From assembly GCA_008933995.1 (NCBI GenBank), contig WARS01000029.1:21760879-21824878 (forward strand): a DNA stretch of 64,000 bases. The letters are read 5' to 3'. Source of the stretch: Datnioides undecimradiatus. Lineage: Eukaryota; Chordata; Actinopteri; Lobotiformes; Datnioididae. Below the pieces are notes generated by a model. It saw only the letters and a list, made by a program, of their open reading frames with translations, made no database searches and had not been told where the DNA came from. The translations under genes and the position numbers were made by a program. Positions 35,013 through 46,339 of this stretch are shown here, piece by piece (within the stretch, counting starts at the first letter, position 1; each line of letters begins with the position of its first letter).

Positions 35013-35176
35013 TCTCAAGGTTTGCTCAAGCCTTAGTCTAGTTTTGGGAGTCATTGTTAATAATGTTGATTATGGCAACTGTGAGATATGCTAGTATTAG
35101 TTATTTTCATTGGTTTGCAGGTATATTTAGGAATTATTGCGCTTTTGCAAGGACTTTAAGCAGTGCCTTTGCATTT
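35013..35176 (+). repeat. Dispersed repeat (family E), copy 1
   Basis: From TCTCAAGGTTTGC through GTTAATAATGTTGATTATGG to TTTAAGCAGTGCCTTTGC, this 164-base segment matches 36642-36803 closely in the same orientation, with only scattered differences and short gaps by eye. The flanks differ, so this is a shared interspersed element rather than a segmental duplication. Confidence 0.7.
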
Positions 35177-35269
35177 CACATGGAAATCGATCATGTTAGT
35201 TTCAAGCTAGAGGTTAGGTTCAAGCCATTCTCTGTAGCAGGCTAAGATAACACTGGCCCTATTTGATTG

Positions 35270-36330
35270 CTTAAAGCTCATGATGTTACAGAGACTTCCT
35301 GTTCGCACAGTACATTGGTTTTGATTGAACAGGGCAGCAGATGTTCTCTCATTAGTACGGCCCAACCTGATTCACTAAATCACTAGTTTAATTGCCATGA
35401 ACTTACGGTTGGAGAGCCCTTACACACATCTTATTGATGGAAAACACAAGGTCTCGTGTGTAGTGGGATACATGTAGTGGGGCTTTCAATGAACTGAGAC
35501 TGTTCACTCTGTATTTTGGCAACACTTTCTAGTAAGATTTTGTATTTAGCTCTTCATTTACAGCAAGATTTCCCCAATGAGGGACCATCCCGAGGATCCA
35601 AGAAGTTATTACAGTGATTTGCTCAAATATATTGCAGCTCCACTCGCTCCCACTGTTTTAAATTGAAGGATTATCGGTCTTTCATGAGCGGTAAAATCTT
35701 TATGACCCTATTGGAGCCAACGAAAACATCAAGAGGCATTGATTACGCACAGTATGTTGGATCAATCAGCGTTTGCCTCTTCATTCCTGATAAAAACACA
35801 CATAAGGAAAGACTCTATGGGATTTTCATCCAATAGCAGAGATGTTTTGAATGATCTGTGAAGAACGAAGCTCAAACAGAGATCACGGTTTCTGCGGAGT
35901 GCAGCTTTAAAGAGATACTCACTATGAGAGAGTGGCATAGTGGGAGAGCAGGCGCCCTAATGGGTGCAAAGTAAACATACCTGAGCGCAAACTCAGCTGG
36001 GTCTTTAGATGAATGAGTGTTGAGATGAATCATGCATATATAGCCGAACCAGCTTCTGTGCACGTTTTGATGCTCCTGTTTTGAAATGTTGCTATTTGAA
36101 TCCACAGAAACAAACTTCGCGCCCCACAGAAGGATATAATTGCAAAGTTATTCCCATTCCACCTTTCAAACTTCCAGGGATTGTTTGATTTCAATTTTGA
36201 TTTGAAGTCCAAAGATCTCCATCTGCTCTGAATGATTTTCTTTTTGCCCACTTCTGGCCTGCTGAAACAAGCTGTAAACACAACACACATTACCACCTTC
36301 AGCTATTTCCACGTCTAACTAATACAGACC
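35270..36330. promoter_or_regulatory. Candidate conserved non-coding element cluster between two repeat copies
   Basis: Words include CTAGTTTAATTGCCATG, GCATTGATTACGCAC, GGATCAATCAGCG (near 35759), GATGAATCATGCATATATAG, GATATAATTGCAAAG and GTTTGATTTCAATTTTG. No frame or repeat is recognised inside. It is bracketed by the two family E copies. Confidence 0.45.
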
Positions 36331-36399
36331 AACATTATAATTCATCTGGAGTCCAATATCCAACCTCTGCTTTGCTCTCAACCTACTCCTGAGGGAAAT

Positions 36400-36830
36400 T
36401 TCAGCCTCTTTAGCAGCTAAATGCTCCACTGTGTTCACCGGCTAGTTCCTAACTGTCTGTCTGACGTTTTGTGCGAGGGCAGTAGTGTGCTTTGGGTTTT
36501 TTAGAGCTTCCTCTTGTCTTTTCTTTCCAGCCTGAAACAGCAGTGATGGCCGCAGTGTGAATGCACCATAACTGAAAAGCTGTTGCTGTAAAATCAGACT
36601 GTGTGGAGCTGAGGGGAGCTGCTCAAGCCAGGTGATATTTCTCTCAAGGTTTGCAGCTATGAGCAGCCATTAGTTTTGTGACTCATTGTTAATAATGTTG
36701 ATTATGGCGACTGTGAGATATGCGTGGATCAGTTATTTTCATTGGTTTGCAGGTATAATTAGGAAATATTGCTTCTCTCTTGCAGGGACTTTAAGCAGTG
36801 CTTTTGCATTGTTGCATTTTTAACTTACTG
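36400..36830 (+). repeat. Dispersed repeat (family E), longer copy 2
   Basis: The 3' part (36642-36803) is the twin of 35013-35176. The 5' part (GGGCAGTAGTGTGCTTTGGG, CAGTGATGGCCGCAGTGTG, ACTGAAAAGCTGTTGCTG) also resembles a percomorph repeat I remember, and is absent from copy 1. No coding capacity is visible. Confidence 0.65.
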
Positions 36831-37349
36831 TAGCTCATCATTTGCTGGATCCAAAACTTTTAAGGCAATAACTTTAGTCATTTTAATGTCAATATAGGAC
36901 AAATTATAAAAGTTTTTTTTCTCCATAAAGCAAAAAAGCATTTGAAATTAAGACTGAAACTGAAACTGTCAAGGCATCCCATTTAACATGGGCCACAGCA
37001 GGGAGCACGCCCCCAGGGCTGCTGCACTTGTTTGGACTCTGACAGACATTAAAGGATGGTGTCGATATGTTATTGAGCTGTTGTCCTCACCTCTTTATTC
37101 CAGATATCTTGATACCCATCCCAACTCCACTTTCATCTACTGTCTTTTCACCGAAAATACATCTAAAGTACTCCGCGGGTTTTCCAAGGTGCTGTCAATC
37201 ACGAGGGTAATGGATTTGAATCCGACAGTAGTTATAAACTTATGGGTCAACCGTTAAGCGTGATAGTTAGATGCCACTGAAGATGTTACTGAAAAGAGGC
37301 TTGGGGAAGTTTAGCTTTTCCAAAATTTAAAGTATACTACTCAGCTGAG

Positions 37350-37415
37350 CTTGATTTAATACTAATTAGCATTGTTAGCATGCTAACAGGCTAAACTAAG
37401 AATGTAATGAATGCA
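37350..37415 (+). repeat. Small fragment of family A
   Basis: ATTAGCATTGTTAGCATGC followed by TAACAGGCTAAACTAAG matches the GCTAAC-rich arm of the family seen at 310-900 and 41298-41650. Confidence 0.45.
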
Positions 37416-37494
37416 TCTAGAAATCTGCTACAGGTCAGTAAGATGAACACGCGCAAGCCTTTTCAAATACAGACTCTGCGGACCTAGAGCTTCT

Positions 37495-38520
37495 AAACCT
37501 GTGACGATGATTTCCATGCACACCTTAACCCGAGGTGACAATTTGCCAATGTCAAAGAAAGAAAATGGATGCCCCCTTACTATCCAGTAGTGCTGACACC
37601 TCAACATCTCCCTGTGATGCTGCAAACGGAGCAAAAAAACTGACACAGCCCACAACCTGTCAGGCCTTTGCCAGCTAAAACCCAAAGAGATGACGATGCA
37701 GTGCCAGCCGGTACTGCTGAAACATCTGTCACAAAGTCCCTCAGACTTGCCCACCTGTCCTAGTCCCCTGTCAGATCCAGCCACTCCCAACCCGAGCTTC
37801 CCCACCCACATACTGTCCTGCTTCCCATTTTCCTAATCAGCTGAGGTAGATTTAGATTCACCGGCCTATTTCCTCCCACGCCAGATACGTCTGCCTTCGC
37901 TTTCAAGCCATCTGAACCCGAGCCTCAGTTTAAACCTCTATCTGTGGTCCTGTCTTTTGACATGTTCGTAACACGCTCACCTATCTTGGCCATTTTTGGC
38001 TTTGTGTGTTCAGTCTGCCACCCTACTGACAACCTGTCTGGTCCTCAAACCTTCCATGTGCATTCCTATGAGCTTATGGTTTCTCATTCAGAATATTCAT
38101 CTTTATCAAATCCCTGAACTATTCCAGTCTGCCTGGACTGTCTGCACTTAGGTCCTTCCCTCGTTGCTTTGCTCACACCCCCTGGGGCAACATCTTGCTG
38201 TGCTGTTTGCACAGTCCAGAAATAGCCTACCATACCAGCCACTGAGCTCTGCTAGCCTGATGCCAATGGTTATGCAAACTGCGTCACGGTCGAGCAACTC
38301 AAAATTAAATCAGAACAAACAAAGAGAACAAAAGAAGCTACAGAGCGTTTTACGATGATTTCACAAGTAAAGGCACTCCCCTTAACTAGAGGTGACAATT
38401 TACCAACAGCAAGGAAAAGGCAAATGGATGTTCCTCTGCCATCCAGCATTGCTGAGGCCTCAACATGTCACTGTGATGTTGCAAACGAGACTAAAAACCT
38501 GAAAACCACACACGACCATC
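37495..38520 (+). mobile_element. LTR-like fossil with a flanking direct repeat pair
   Basis: Segments 37495-37660 and 38349-38520 resemble each other in the same orientation at roughly three-quarters identity by eye (both carry GAGGTGACAATTT and a TGTGATG-TGCAAACG order). Between them, from about 37658 to 38215, lies sequence with the feel of a teleost LTR-like unit: a TGTCAGGCC start, and CCAGTCTGCCTGGACTGTC with CTGCACTTAGGTCC near the end. No capsid, polymerase or envelope frames are seen. It is broken and clearly old. The family is uncertain. Confidence 0.4.
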
Positions 38521-38639
38521 CAGAGGGAGCACATCGTTTACACAGCTTTGACTCTTGGGCACAATTAACCACGTTTGCCATTATTCCTGATTCCAAATTA
38601 AGAGTAATATAAGAAACTATGTCATTTATTGTTGTTCTC

Positions 38640-39330
38640 TGCAGCTGCCAGAGTCGCTTCCATCACTATCACGCACTCGTATCACAACTGCCGTACAGAC
38701 GTCATCAAAAACAAACAGCGTGCACTGAATCTGTCTTTTTTCAGAGGATTTTAATGAAACTGGATTACACGACGCCACTGTGAGCGTTACATAACTTTTG
38801 TCTTTGCTCTTGCTAAGTAGGTCGAACGCGACAAACAACTGTCATGTCATCTCAACGGCACTCAAAAAGACACTTCACTGACAGGAGAGCGAAGTCAGAC
38901 ACCACAAATCTCATGCATGAGGGCTGCATATGCATGATGGAACCACGCTACAGCGATCGTGCCTTCTTGCTCTGCGCGAGATTGACCTGCACGCGTCTTT
39001 TCCTCATTACTTTTTAAATGACTTCATCGTAGAGCCGGGGAAGAAGCTGCCTCTGTATTTCTGCAGCGCGAGATGTGGATACCTCAAATGCACCAGCAAC
39101 CCATTCGGGCTGTGGCGTCTGCTGCGCTGAAACTGAGCGCAGCAGTGTTGAAAATATTTGGACTTGTGAGGCTTTGTGAGAAGCCCCGACTTGAAAACGA
39201 ACCACAGCAGATGAGTGTGTCAGGCTGATGTACAGGCTCTAATTCCAGCAGCGAGAGGAGCAGTGTGGCTACTGACTGCACAGGGCCCTAGCCACGGAAG
39301 CCTTTTGTGATCCTTAAGTGTATATTTATG
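38640..39330. other. Unique sequence, weak regulatory candidate
   Basis: It contains CTCATGCATGAGGGCTGCATATGCATGATGG-type overlapping ATGCAT words (38913-38940) and a GC-balanced segment to 39150. No coding domain is seen in frames of 63-70 codons. Confidence 0.3.
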
Positions 39331-39607
39331 AATAATTCATACTTTCATTTCACACTGCTCTGGTTTTCGATTTGATTGAAATCTACCAAAAAAAAAAAAA
39401 ACCCAACAAAAAACTGCAAACAAATCAAATCAAGCTGTCGCGCGAATGTATTACAGCAGAATTCAGCAAACTTGGCCCGCTGGAACATTGCAAAACTGTG
39501 TCTCCTTGGGTGAGAGTGGGAGATCTGCTGTATTTTCGCCTCGGCTTTGGCTGTTAATGCAGCAAAAGCTCAACCTATTGATGGTCCGTATACAGCGCAT
39601 ATAGCAC

Positions 39608-39968
39608 AGACTGTATATAAAGTTGGGACACCATGACAGGTCTCCAAAAGTTAAGCCCAAACAAAACTGGTGGCTGGCTGCAGTGTAGGTCATAAACAAA
39701 TTTCTAAAAATCAATGCGCACTTTGAATAAATGTTTTCCAAACATGGTTCCCTACATTTCAGGTCAGTGTATGCTGGTAGCATTAGTTAGCAAGTGTTAA
39801 CTTTTCTAATAAACCTTGTAATAATTGGTAATTCGATGGTGTGACGTCATGACTGACAGCTTGCGAGCACCAGCTCAAGATGACAGCGCTTATATACAAG
39901 ATAGTTTGGCTTCATCCTTGTGCAGTGGGAGGAAGCGGAGGTGCCTCGTCCAGCTTCACATACAGTCT
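39608..39968. mobile_element. Teleost MITE with AGACTGTAT ends, 361 bp (family C)
   Basis: The ends AGACTGTAT (39608-39616) and ATACAGTCT (39960-39968) are a perfect 9-bp inverted repeat, extended imperfectly by ATAAAG and CTTCAC inside. The interior contains GGTGGCTGGCTGCAGTGTAGG followed by TCATAAAC, the hallmark of this common fish MITE. No transposase is present. The flanks share a GCAC word (TAGCAC and TGGCAC), which may be part of a target duplication. A fragment of the interior recurs at 44930-45000. Confidence 0.75.
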
Positions 39969-40149
39969 ATGGCACAGGCGTACATTTTAGTTTCTTCATC
40001 GACATTAGTGCCAACAGCATCAGCAGGACAACAAGGACTTATTTTGGGAGGCAGGAGAGGAGGCTTCCCAACATTATACCCTACGGCGACAACAAAATAA
40101 CAATAAAACAACTTTTATCAGCATAAAGTTTTTGTAGGATGCACAGCAG

Positions 40150-41000
40150 CACTTAGAAAATTTGCTGAAAGGCAAAAACATTCAATACCGTTGGACCCCC
40201 GTCTCCTGTTTATCCATGCAAACGAAGATTCAGGGAATGAAGTCTCCAGTGTCTTGTGCTGCCCTAGATAGGATTACAATCAAAGGGAGCAAAAGCAGGG
40301 AGCCCATCCCCTTTGCTGCAAACAGAATCAGTAAATGTTTCTCCCTGTGCTCTCCTCTCTGAGTTCTTGTCAAGACAGCAAAGTGGTGCTGTGCCAGCTC
40401 TGAAGATCCCGAGCCCCGGCTTTCACTTTATGGATGTCAGGGCTAATGAAAAGAGAACATGAAAACTATGACAAAGATGAGTGCAAGAGGAAGAAAGAGT
40501 AGGAAATGAAGCGAGAGTGGGAAATGTGTGTGTGATGCTCCCCGGTTTATTTAATCAGAGCAGAGTGTTCTCAACCACTGGACAGGCTGCAGAGATGCTG
40601 CGGTTTAATAATAACTCCCCACACTGCTCATCTGAAGACTGAAAGAGAGAGAAAGTAACACACGGAGCAGACTCGTTCATTCATCATCTGCATCAGCCTC
40701 CGGATGCACGGTCATCTGTAACTGTCGGCCAGATAAGAGCCACAGAGGTTTGAGCGCAGATGTGGCAGGCAGAAACAGGTGCTTGATCTATTGCCACATA
40801 TGTTGAGCAGCGTGGAGACACTTAGAGCAGAAGGCTTTGCAGAGGGCTTCGGTCAGCGAGGGGAGCATTTGCAGTCTGTCCAATTGCACATCAACAAATT
40901 AAAACAGCGATAAGGAGGCGGGCGCGATGGTGGAGATGGTTGAGAATATACTTTCTTGAATCCCCGAGGCTGTCCTGCAGCTTCATTGTGCTCAGGGAGT
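40150..41000. promoter_or_regulatory. Candidate conserved non-coding element cluster
   Basis: Unique sequence with GATTACAATCAAAGGGAGC (a TCF/LEF-type TCAAAGG word), AGGGCTAATGAAAAG, GTTTAATAATAACTCC and GGCCAGATAAGAGCC (GATA-type). Frames of 65-90 codons are featureless. Confidence 0.4.
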
Positions 41001-41028
41001 GTGTGATGATGATGAAAATAACAATGTG

Positions 41029-41275
41029 ATACTTCATTGATCCCCTTTGGGAAATTCTTTATTCGCCATTTATTCCATACTTCGTTGATCCCCTTTGGGA
41101 AATTCTCTTTTCGCTTTATATTCCAAAGGGAGGTGAGAGTGCAGGTGCAGCCACAGCTGGTGGGGATGGAGTGTCTTGCTCAAGGACACTTCATGGGCTG
41201 GAAAGGCTGCCAACACAAGAGCTAAAACCAGGGTCCTCTGGTTGACATACTGTGACACCGAGATGCCCCAAACCT
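41029..41275 (-). mobile_element. LINE-type 3' tail with an internal 48-bp duplication
   Basis: ATACTTCATTGATCCCCTTTGGGAAATTCT (given here as motif positions 41029-41058) recurs almost exactly at 41077-41106, a 48-base period. Downstream is the TGTCTTGCTCAAGGACACTTC word found in many fish repeats. On the minus strand the unit ends in GAATTTCCCAAAGGGGATCA, the usual end of a common fish LINE or SINE tail. No coding sequence is attached. Confidence 0.6.
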
Positions 41276-41297
41276 CACATCTAATTGGATTTTTACC

Positions 41298-41650
41298 CAT
41301 GCTAGCAGCGTGGCTCCAGGGATGGCAAAGTCCGCCTGTCATTCGATCAATCCTCGACTCCGGTCTAAAATGAAATCTCTCAACAACTGTTTGATGGATT
41401 ACCATGAGATTTGATACAGACATCCACAGTTCCCCAGGAGGATCCCCTGACTCTCCATCCATCGTCACCATGCGGACCATTAAACACATATCGGATGGAT
41501 CGCTATAAAGTCTGTTCCAGATGTCTGTGGTCCTGATGACTTTGATGATCCCCTGAGTTTTCCCTTGGCACCGCTGTCCTTTCAAAACTTTGTCCTTCCA
41601 ATGTTTTACTTTATGGTTAAATACATGCAAAACCGACATTCAGGTGGAGA
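41298..41650 (+). repeat. Dispersed teleost repeat (family A), second copy
   Basis: The word order GCTAGCAGCGTGGCTCCAGG, GGATGGCAAAG, ATCTCTCAACAACTGTTTGATGG, GATCCCCTGA, then TTTATGGTTAAATACATGC matches the family consensus I recall. It lies in the orientation opposite to the copy at 310-900. A 189-codon minus frame (41070-41639) crosses this repeat and the LINE tail; it is chance. Confidence 0.65.
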
Positions 41651-42042
41651 CAATGGCAAACACTATACCTCCTAAGCAACATTTAGTTTTGTTTGTCCCA
41701 CCAGACACTTCTATTTTATTATGTCTGTATAAGTATGAGACATTTAGAAGATACCTTGGACACTGCAAGGTTCCTCAATGTCCAGCCAGTTTGAGATAGG
41801 AGTTGGGATTGAGCCTTTGTTCAGAAAGTATTGTTTTAACTGCACAGCTAACGGACAACGATTGAGGGAAAGGGCGGGAAAATGCTTCACAGGAAGTCGT
41901 AATATTCAAAATTAGCCCAATGACCATGCTAAGGTTTCCAACATGGCTGCCAGAAGTTGGGCCTGATGTCTCTGGTAATACAAATAATCGAGTCAAATAA
42001 ATAAAATGCTGCTCATGCTTTTTGTTTTTCTACAAATCCTCT

Positions 42043-42596
42043 TTAAACATGTCAGGTTCCCAGTTATTCCTTGTTTTTCTAATCTGAGCACGGCTGGCAG
42101 GGAACTTGGAGTGACCCACTCTTAAATTTCAAAACCATGGTCTTTAGTTTTACCACTCGCACTATTCACACCTACTGATAAACCAGCTGTTGGCTACATC
42201 AAGTAAATTCAACCTGACCAGATCCTGTTTGACCTCGTCACCCCAAGTCATATCACTCCATGCACATATTTGTGGATTTGAGACTTTTGCCCCACCCTCC
42301 CGTTATATAATGGAGCTGAATGGAATCTCCTTCAACCGCACTATGAAAAGTTTTCATAGCAGTCTTCATTTGCAAAACTGTTTACAGAAAGGTCCTTGGA
42401 AACACTGTCGCTGGATTTTTCAAATGCTTTGAGGAGCACAAATTAAATTTGTGTTGACTGAAATCGTGTTAGCGCGCCGGCGCCACTTTTCTGCATCTCA
42501 GAGCCTGAAGAAATAAAAACAAAACTGCGTTTGGGGCTAAGCTGCGAGGCTAAAAAGTGAGAAATCATGTTTACTTTTACATAACTGACCCTTTAA
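42043..42596. mobile_element. Possible TTAA-bounded MITE
   Basis: TTTAAACATGTCAGGTT at the left and AACTGACCCTTTAAA at the right (reverse complement TTTAAAGGGTCAGTT) form a weak inverted pair on TTAA sites. The interior has a GGCTAAGCTGCGAGGCTAA word. The pairing is imperfect, so this is tentative. Confidence 0.35.
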
Positions 42597-43001
42597 AGTG
42601 ACTTTTAGTTAGGAATCCAGGAAGGTGTTCCAATCAGGTGCATAAATACGTATTTGTACAAGTACCGAAATCTGTTGTAAGCAATATTTTGACATTCAAA
42701 TCAGAAAAAAAGCGGTTGTGGTTAATTTACGTCGGGCGGACGATAAACAACGGTTAGCCCGAGCATAAAAGCAGCAGCTGTTTTGAGACATTTCATGCCG
42801 GTTCCTCCCTCGGGGGCTCAGTTTTATTTGTTCTGTCTGAAGCGCGCGTGCCTTAAAATAGCATGATGTATGGACCCCACGGTACAATTCCTGGTAGAGT
42901 TGATAGCGCGTTTGTGTTTTGTTTGCTTTTGATGTGATATACAGTGTCTTGCAGGTAAAGATCTCTCAGGGCAACAAGAGACCATTCATCATCAGCTGTA
43001 C

Positions 43002-43014
43002 GGGGGGGGGGGGG
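43002..43014 (+). repeat. G13 homopolymer
   Basis: Thirteen consecutive G bases. An A-rich tract follows at about 43119-43134. Such runs can form G-quadruplex structures and are often mis-sized in assemblies. Confidence 0.9.
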
Positions 43015-43099
43015 ACTCCCACGGATAAAATGGACGGAAATAAGCGACGGAATAACGCAGATAACCTGTTGTTTGAAGATGTGCTGAGGTGCCAGACAG

Positions 43100-43760
43100 T
43101 TTAAACTGTGCAAAGAAAGAAAAAAAAAAAAAAAGAGGCATGAAATTATTGTTGCGGCGGAGGCAGTAATTGTGTTTTTTCCCCGCCCGGAGGAAACGGG
43201 AGTAAAAATGAGCTCGGTCTAAACCTACAAAAATTGCTATTATCTGTCACCATTAAACACAACTCTGACACCAATAACTTGATTTCTCTCCTTTCACGCT
43301 TCTCCCCGAAGCTTTGGCTGTGAGGAATCATTTCACTACGAAGGGGTTTCCATTCTGCCATATTGAACCTGATCTCGCTAATGCGGCGACGGGCAGGAAC
43401 TTTAGTTAACATCAAACATCTCCCGGAGAAAAGCGAGGCCGCCGCCCGCCGCCGCCGGCAGGAAGAGCCACGGATTGATTAGCCTCGAACTCGTTGGAAG
43501 TGCCGCAGGTATGGATGCAGCAGGCAGACACCTTGTTATAATTGTGATGAAGCAGCTGTCCTTGGCGGAGCTGATTTGGATTACCTTTCCTCTTTGTGCC
43601 TCTGACAGCCCAAATGAAGACGCATTCAACATCTTTCCTTGGGCGGCACCTGGGTTGCAATTTTAAGCGGGTAAACATTAATTAATTACGCCACCCCACC
43701 GTAACTGTTAAAGAAGGAGACAGGAGCTTATTTACCTTGATATCATTAAATCCAGCAGTC
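43100..43760. promoter_or_regulatory. Candidate conserved non-coding element
   Basis: GGATTGATTAGCC (43472-43484, Pbx/paired-type), CTTGTTATAATTGTGATG, GAGCTGATTTGGATTACC, and GGGTAAACATTAATTAATTACG (43669-43690), which joins a forkhead-type GTAAACA to tandem TAATTA cores. A CCGCCCGCCGCCGCCGG patch at 43441-43458 is locally GC-rich. The frames through it are featureless. Confidence 0.5.
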
Positions 43761-43849
43761 ACTTCTCGCCTCTCAACCTTCTCTCCCTCGCTCTCTGTCA
43801 CAAAGCAAAGATGCACATCTCGTTTAGCGTCTCACCGTGTCTGTCCGGT

Positions 43850-44430
43850 CTCTTCGCATGCATTAGCAACTCTCCCCCCACTCTGACTCATCCGAGTGCT
43901 ATAAAGGGTGGAAGCGGATCAAGAATTAATGCATTTGCCTTCAGTGAAAGTTGTTCAGAAAAGTATGCTCATTAGGCCTCCTGCTCTGCGCCGCACAGAG
44001 GCCAGGGGAAGCAGACAGGGCGGTGGGAGGAGTTCGGCGGGGTCATTATCTACCCTGTTGCTGCACTCCGGACTTCAAAGTGGGCTTGCTATGGCTGTCA
44101 CCGCTGCTCTGTACGGCTCAGACATGGTCTTGACAGCAAGGGCAGAGGCTAGGGGCTGCAGCGTGGACGGCAGCGCCGACACTGTAGGGTTCATTAAGAC
44201 AGGAAGCTTCAATCTCTCCACACCTCACCGTCATTCTTTCCCGTTCACCTGTTTCGCGCAGGTGCCTGAAAATCCCGTTTTGACCAGTTCGTCCTGTTCC
44301 CGCCACCCACACCGCCGCCCGACATCACATATCGCAGCGTTACTGGAACACCGAGGTGTTAAAATCTAACCTGGAACATCTCGTCCTCTTTGTCTGTCTT
44401 CACCTTTTGTATTCCGGTCCAATATCACAA
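43850..44430. promoter_or_regulatory. Candidate conserved non-coding element
   Basis: Unique GC-balanced sequence. A 153-codon plus frame (43908-44369) covers most of it, without a domain I recognise and with features of chance frames. AGAATTAATGCATTTGCC at 43922 is an octamer-like and ATTA-like spot. Confidence 0.3.
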
Positions 44431-44650
44431 TTTACTGGATACTCCTTCGACACCGCGCTCTTTTGTCCTCGCTCGTCCCGCACGCTCCCGCACTCTTCAG
44501 TCTCTTCCCTTTAATGGCAGTGAAACAAGGTAAAGTGCAGGTCCTGACACCGTATGGAACGAGGATTAATCTACGATAAATGACGGGCTGCATTGTTAAG
44601 TGTATGTGACAGCCCAGAGATGCATGATTGAGCATACGTTTAGTGAGATC

Positions 44651-44687
44651 GTGTGTGTGTGTGTGTGTGTGTCTGGGTGTGTGTGTG
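44651..44687 (+). repeat. (TG)n microsatellite
   Basis: GT dinucleotide run of about 37 bases with a CTGG interruption. Confidence 0.95.
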
Positions 44688-44929
44688 CAAGCTGTTGTCT
44701 CTAAAGATGGGCCCTGCACACTGCAGCTTAAAGACCCCGTAAATTGGTACCATTACCTTTCACTGTGGACGTTTCCTGCTGGTCTTGCTTGCAGTGCTTT
44801 GGGATTTCAGTTAATGGTATCTTTACTTTCATAACGACTTATTGTGCTATGTTTCACTAGTGGTTCCACGTTGTATTTGTGCCTGTGCACTAAATAAGAC
44901 GGCCGACATCACGGTTCCCTTAAAGCGAA

Positions 44930-45000
44930 CCTTAAACAGCTGGATCGCCCCCTGGTGGCTGGCTGCAGTGTGCGCCGTCTTAATACAAAAGTTCATTCCT
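44930..45000 (+). repeat. Fragment of the AGACTGTAT MITE (family C)
   Basis: TGGATCGCCCCCTGGTGGCT followed by GGCTGCAGTG is the interior signature shared with the copy at 39608-39968. The inverted ends are missing. Confidence 0.5.
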
Positions 45001-45339
45001 GTCATATTTATGTGGATGTTAACAAGACATGATGCAATACATATATAAATATATCAAATTGGCCCTGTAAATGTTTCATAATATGGGGTTTTGTCGAAAA
45101 CTGTAAACTTTTTTGGGGTTGGAGGGTTTTTTTTATTTGTAGGATGAAAATTGATCAAATATTCACTTGAAAGTCAGTCAGTAAATTTTAATTAGATGCT
45201 ATTTAATTTATATTTTATGTCATTAAAAGCTGCTAATCCATTAAGCACAAACTGTAGATTTAACATATAAATAAATACATAAATAATAAATGACACGGAC
45301 AAAATAAAAGGCCAGATGCATGTTTCAAATGCTTTTAAA

Positions 45340-45660
45340 CTTGGAGGCCGGCTGAACGTTATGGTGAACGATGGAGAGGAGGGAGGAGAGTAAGGTAATG
45401 AGACAGAACAGGGCAAAGAACCTAATTGCAAATGTGATTGTTTTTCTAGTTTCAGTCAAAACATGTGGGAAAATGCTCTGGTTCATTATTGCCTGCCTGC
45501 GCCCTTTGACTTTAATGGGTTTGGACCCATTAGCGGACGTCTTCACAGGACCAATTCCAGCGGACTGTTTATTGGACCTCTCTCTTTTTAGGAAACGTAT
45601 AACTGTGTGTTTCATCCACCCACAACGTCTACCGGACACCTGGCAAACCTTTTAGAGACT
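45340..45660. promoter_or_regulatory. Candidate conserved non-coding element
   Basis: CCTAATTGCAAATGTGATTG at 45421-45440 overlaps a homeodomain core with an octamer-like TTGCAAAT. TTTGACTTTAATGGG follows. The frames on both strands (94-104 codons) lack domains. Confidence 0.4.
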
Positions 45661-46159
45661 GACTTAACCCCTTTTCGAATGAAAATGAAAATGATTTTAA
45701 ATATCAAGCAAGTTTATGACCTTGTCAGACGAACAGGATCGTAGGAACCTTTCTTTTGGTTGTTGGTATCCGGTATCGTCAACTAACTGTTATTATGAGC
45801 GGCGAAGATGGGAATACGTGGCCTCTTGTGTGCCTATGTAACAGTAGAAGTGCACGTAATGGCAGTATATGATGCGTATTCCAGAGAACCAGCGGGGACG
45901 CCGTGCCTCCCATTTGTAAACACACACATCATGTCAGAGCGCGTCCCGACCACGGGCTAATTAGGATCCCCTCAGGTCTGCCGTGGTAACCCCTAGGCAC
46001 AACAAGCGGGAGTCTGCGTTAGGGTATCTATCACAGATTGAGAGGGCCCCGGGGCCTGACAGCGGTGCTATCCGTCATGTTGCTGCTATACTGGGACACA
46101 GGTGGCAGGCAGGGACTGTGCACAACTACAGCTCCAAAGAAAGACAGCCAGAGCACATG

Positions 46160-46163
<4 letters not shown>

Positions 46164-46191
<28 letters not shown>
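46164..46191 (+). repeat. (CA)n microsatellite
   Basis: About 14 CA units followed by AGAGGGAAGAG. Confidence 0.95.
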
Positions 46192-46194
<3 letters not shown>

Positions 46195-46339
46195 GGAAGA
46201 GTGCTCGTGGATGCTTTACACAGGGGCAGATTAAAAGGGAAATTACTGGCGCTGTAAGTCACACAAAGGGGAAAAAAAAATGTAATGTGAGATGACTGGA
46301 GCATCTCTTGTCATGTGGGAAGTGTAACAGCGTGTGACA

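Noticed and set aside
39608-39968. TATATAAA in the left end as a promoter TATA box
   Set aside because: It is part of the terminal inverted repeat of the MITE.
41070-41639. 189-codon minus-strand open frame, the longest in the window
   Set aside because: It crosses the LINE-type tail and the family A repeat, which are unrelated repeats, and its product has no domain. It is a chance frame in repeat DNA.
43908-44369. 153-codon plus-strand open frame
   Set aside because: It has no domain, signal or splice context, and overlapping frames on both strands are also open, which points to composition rather than coding.
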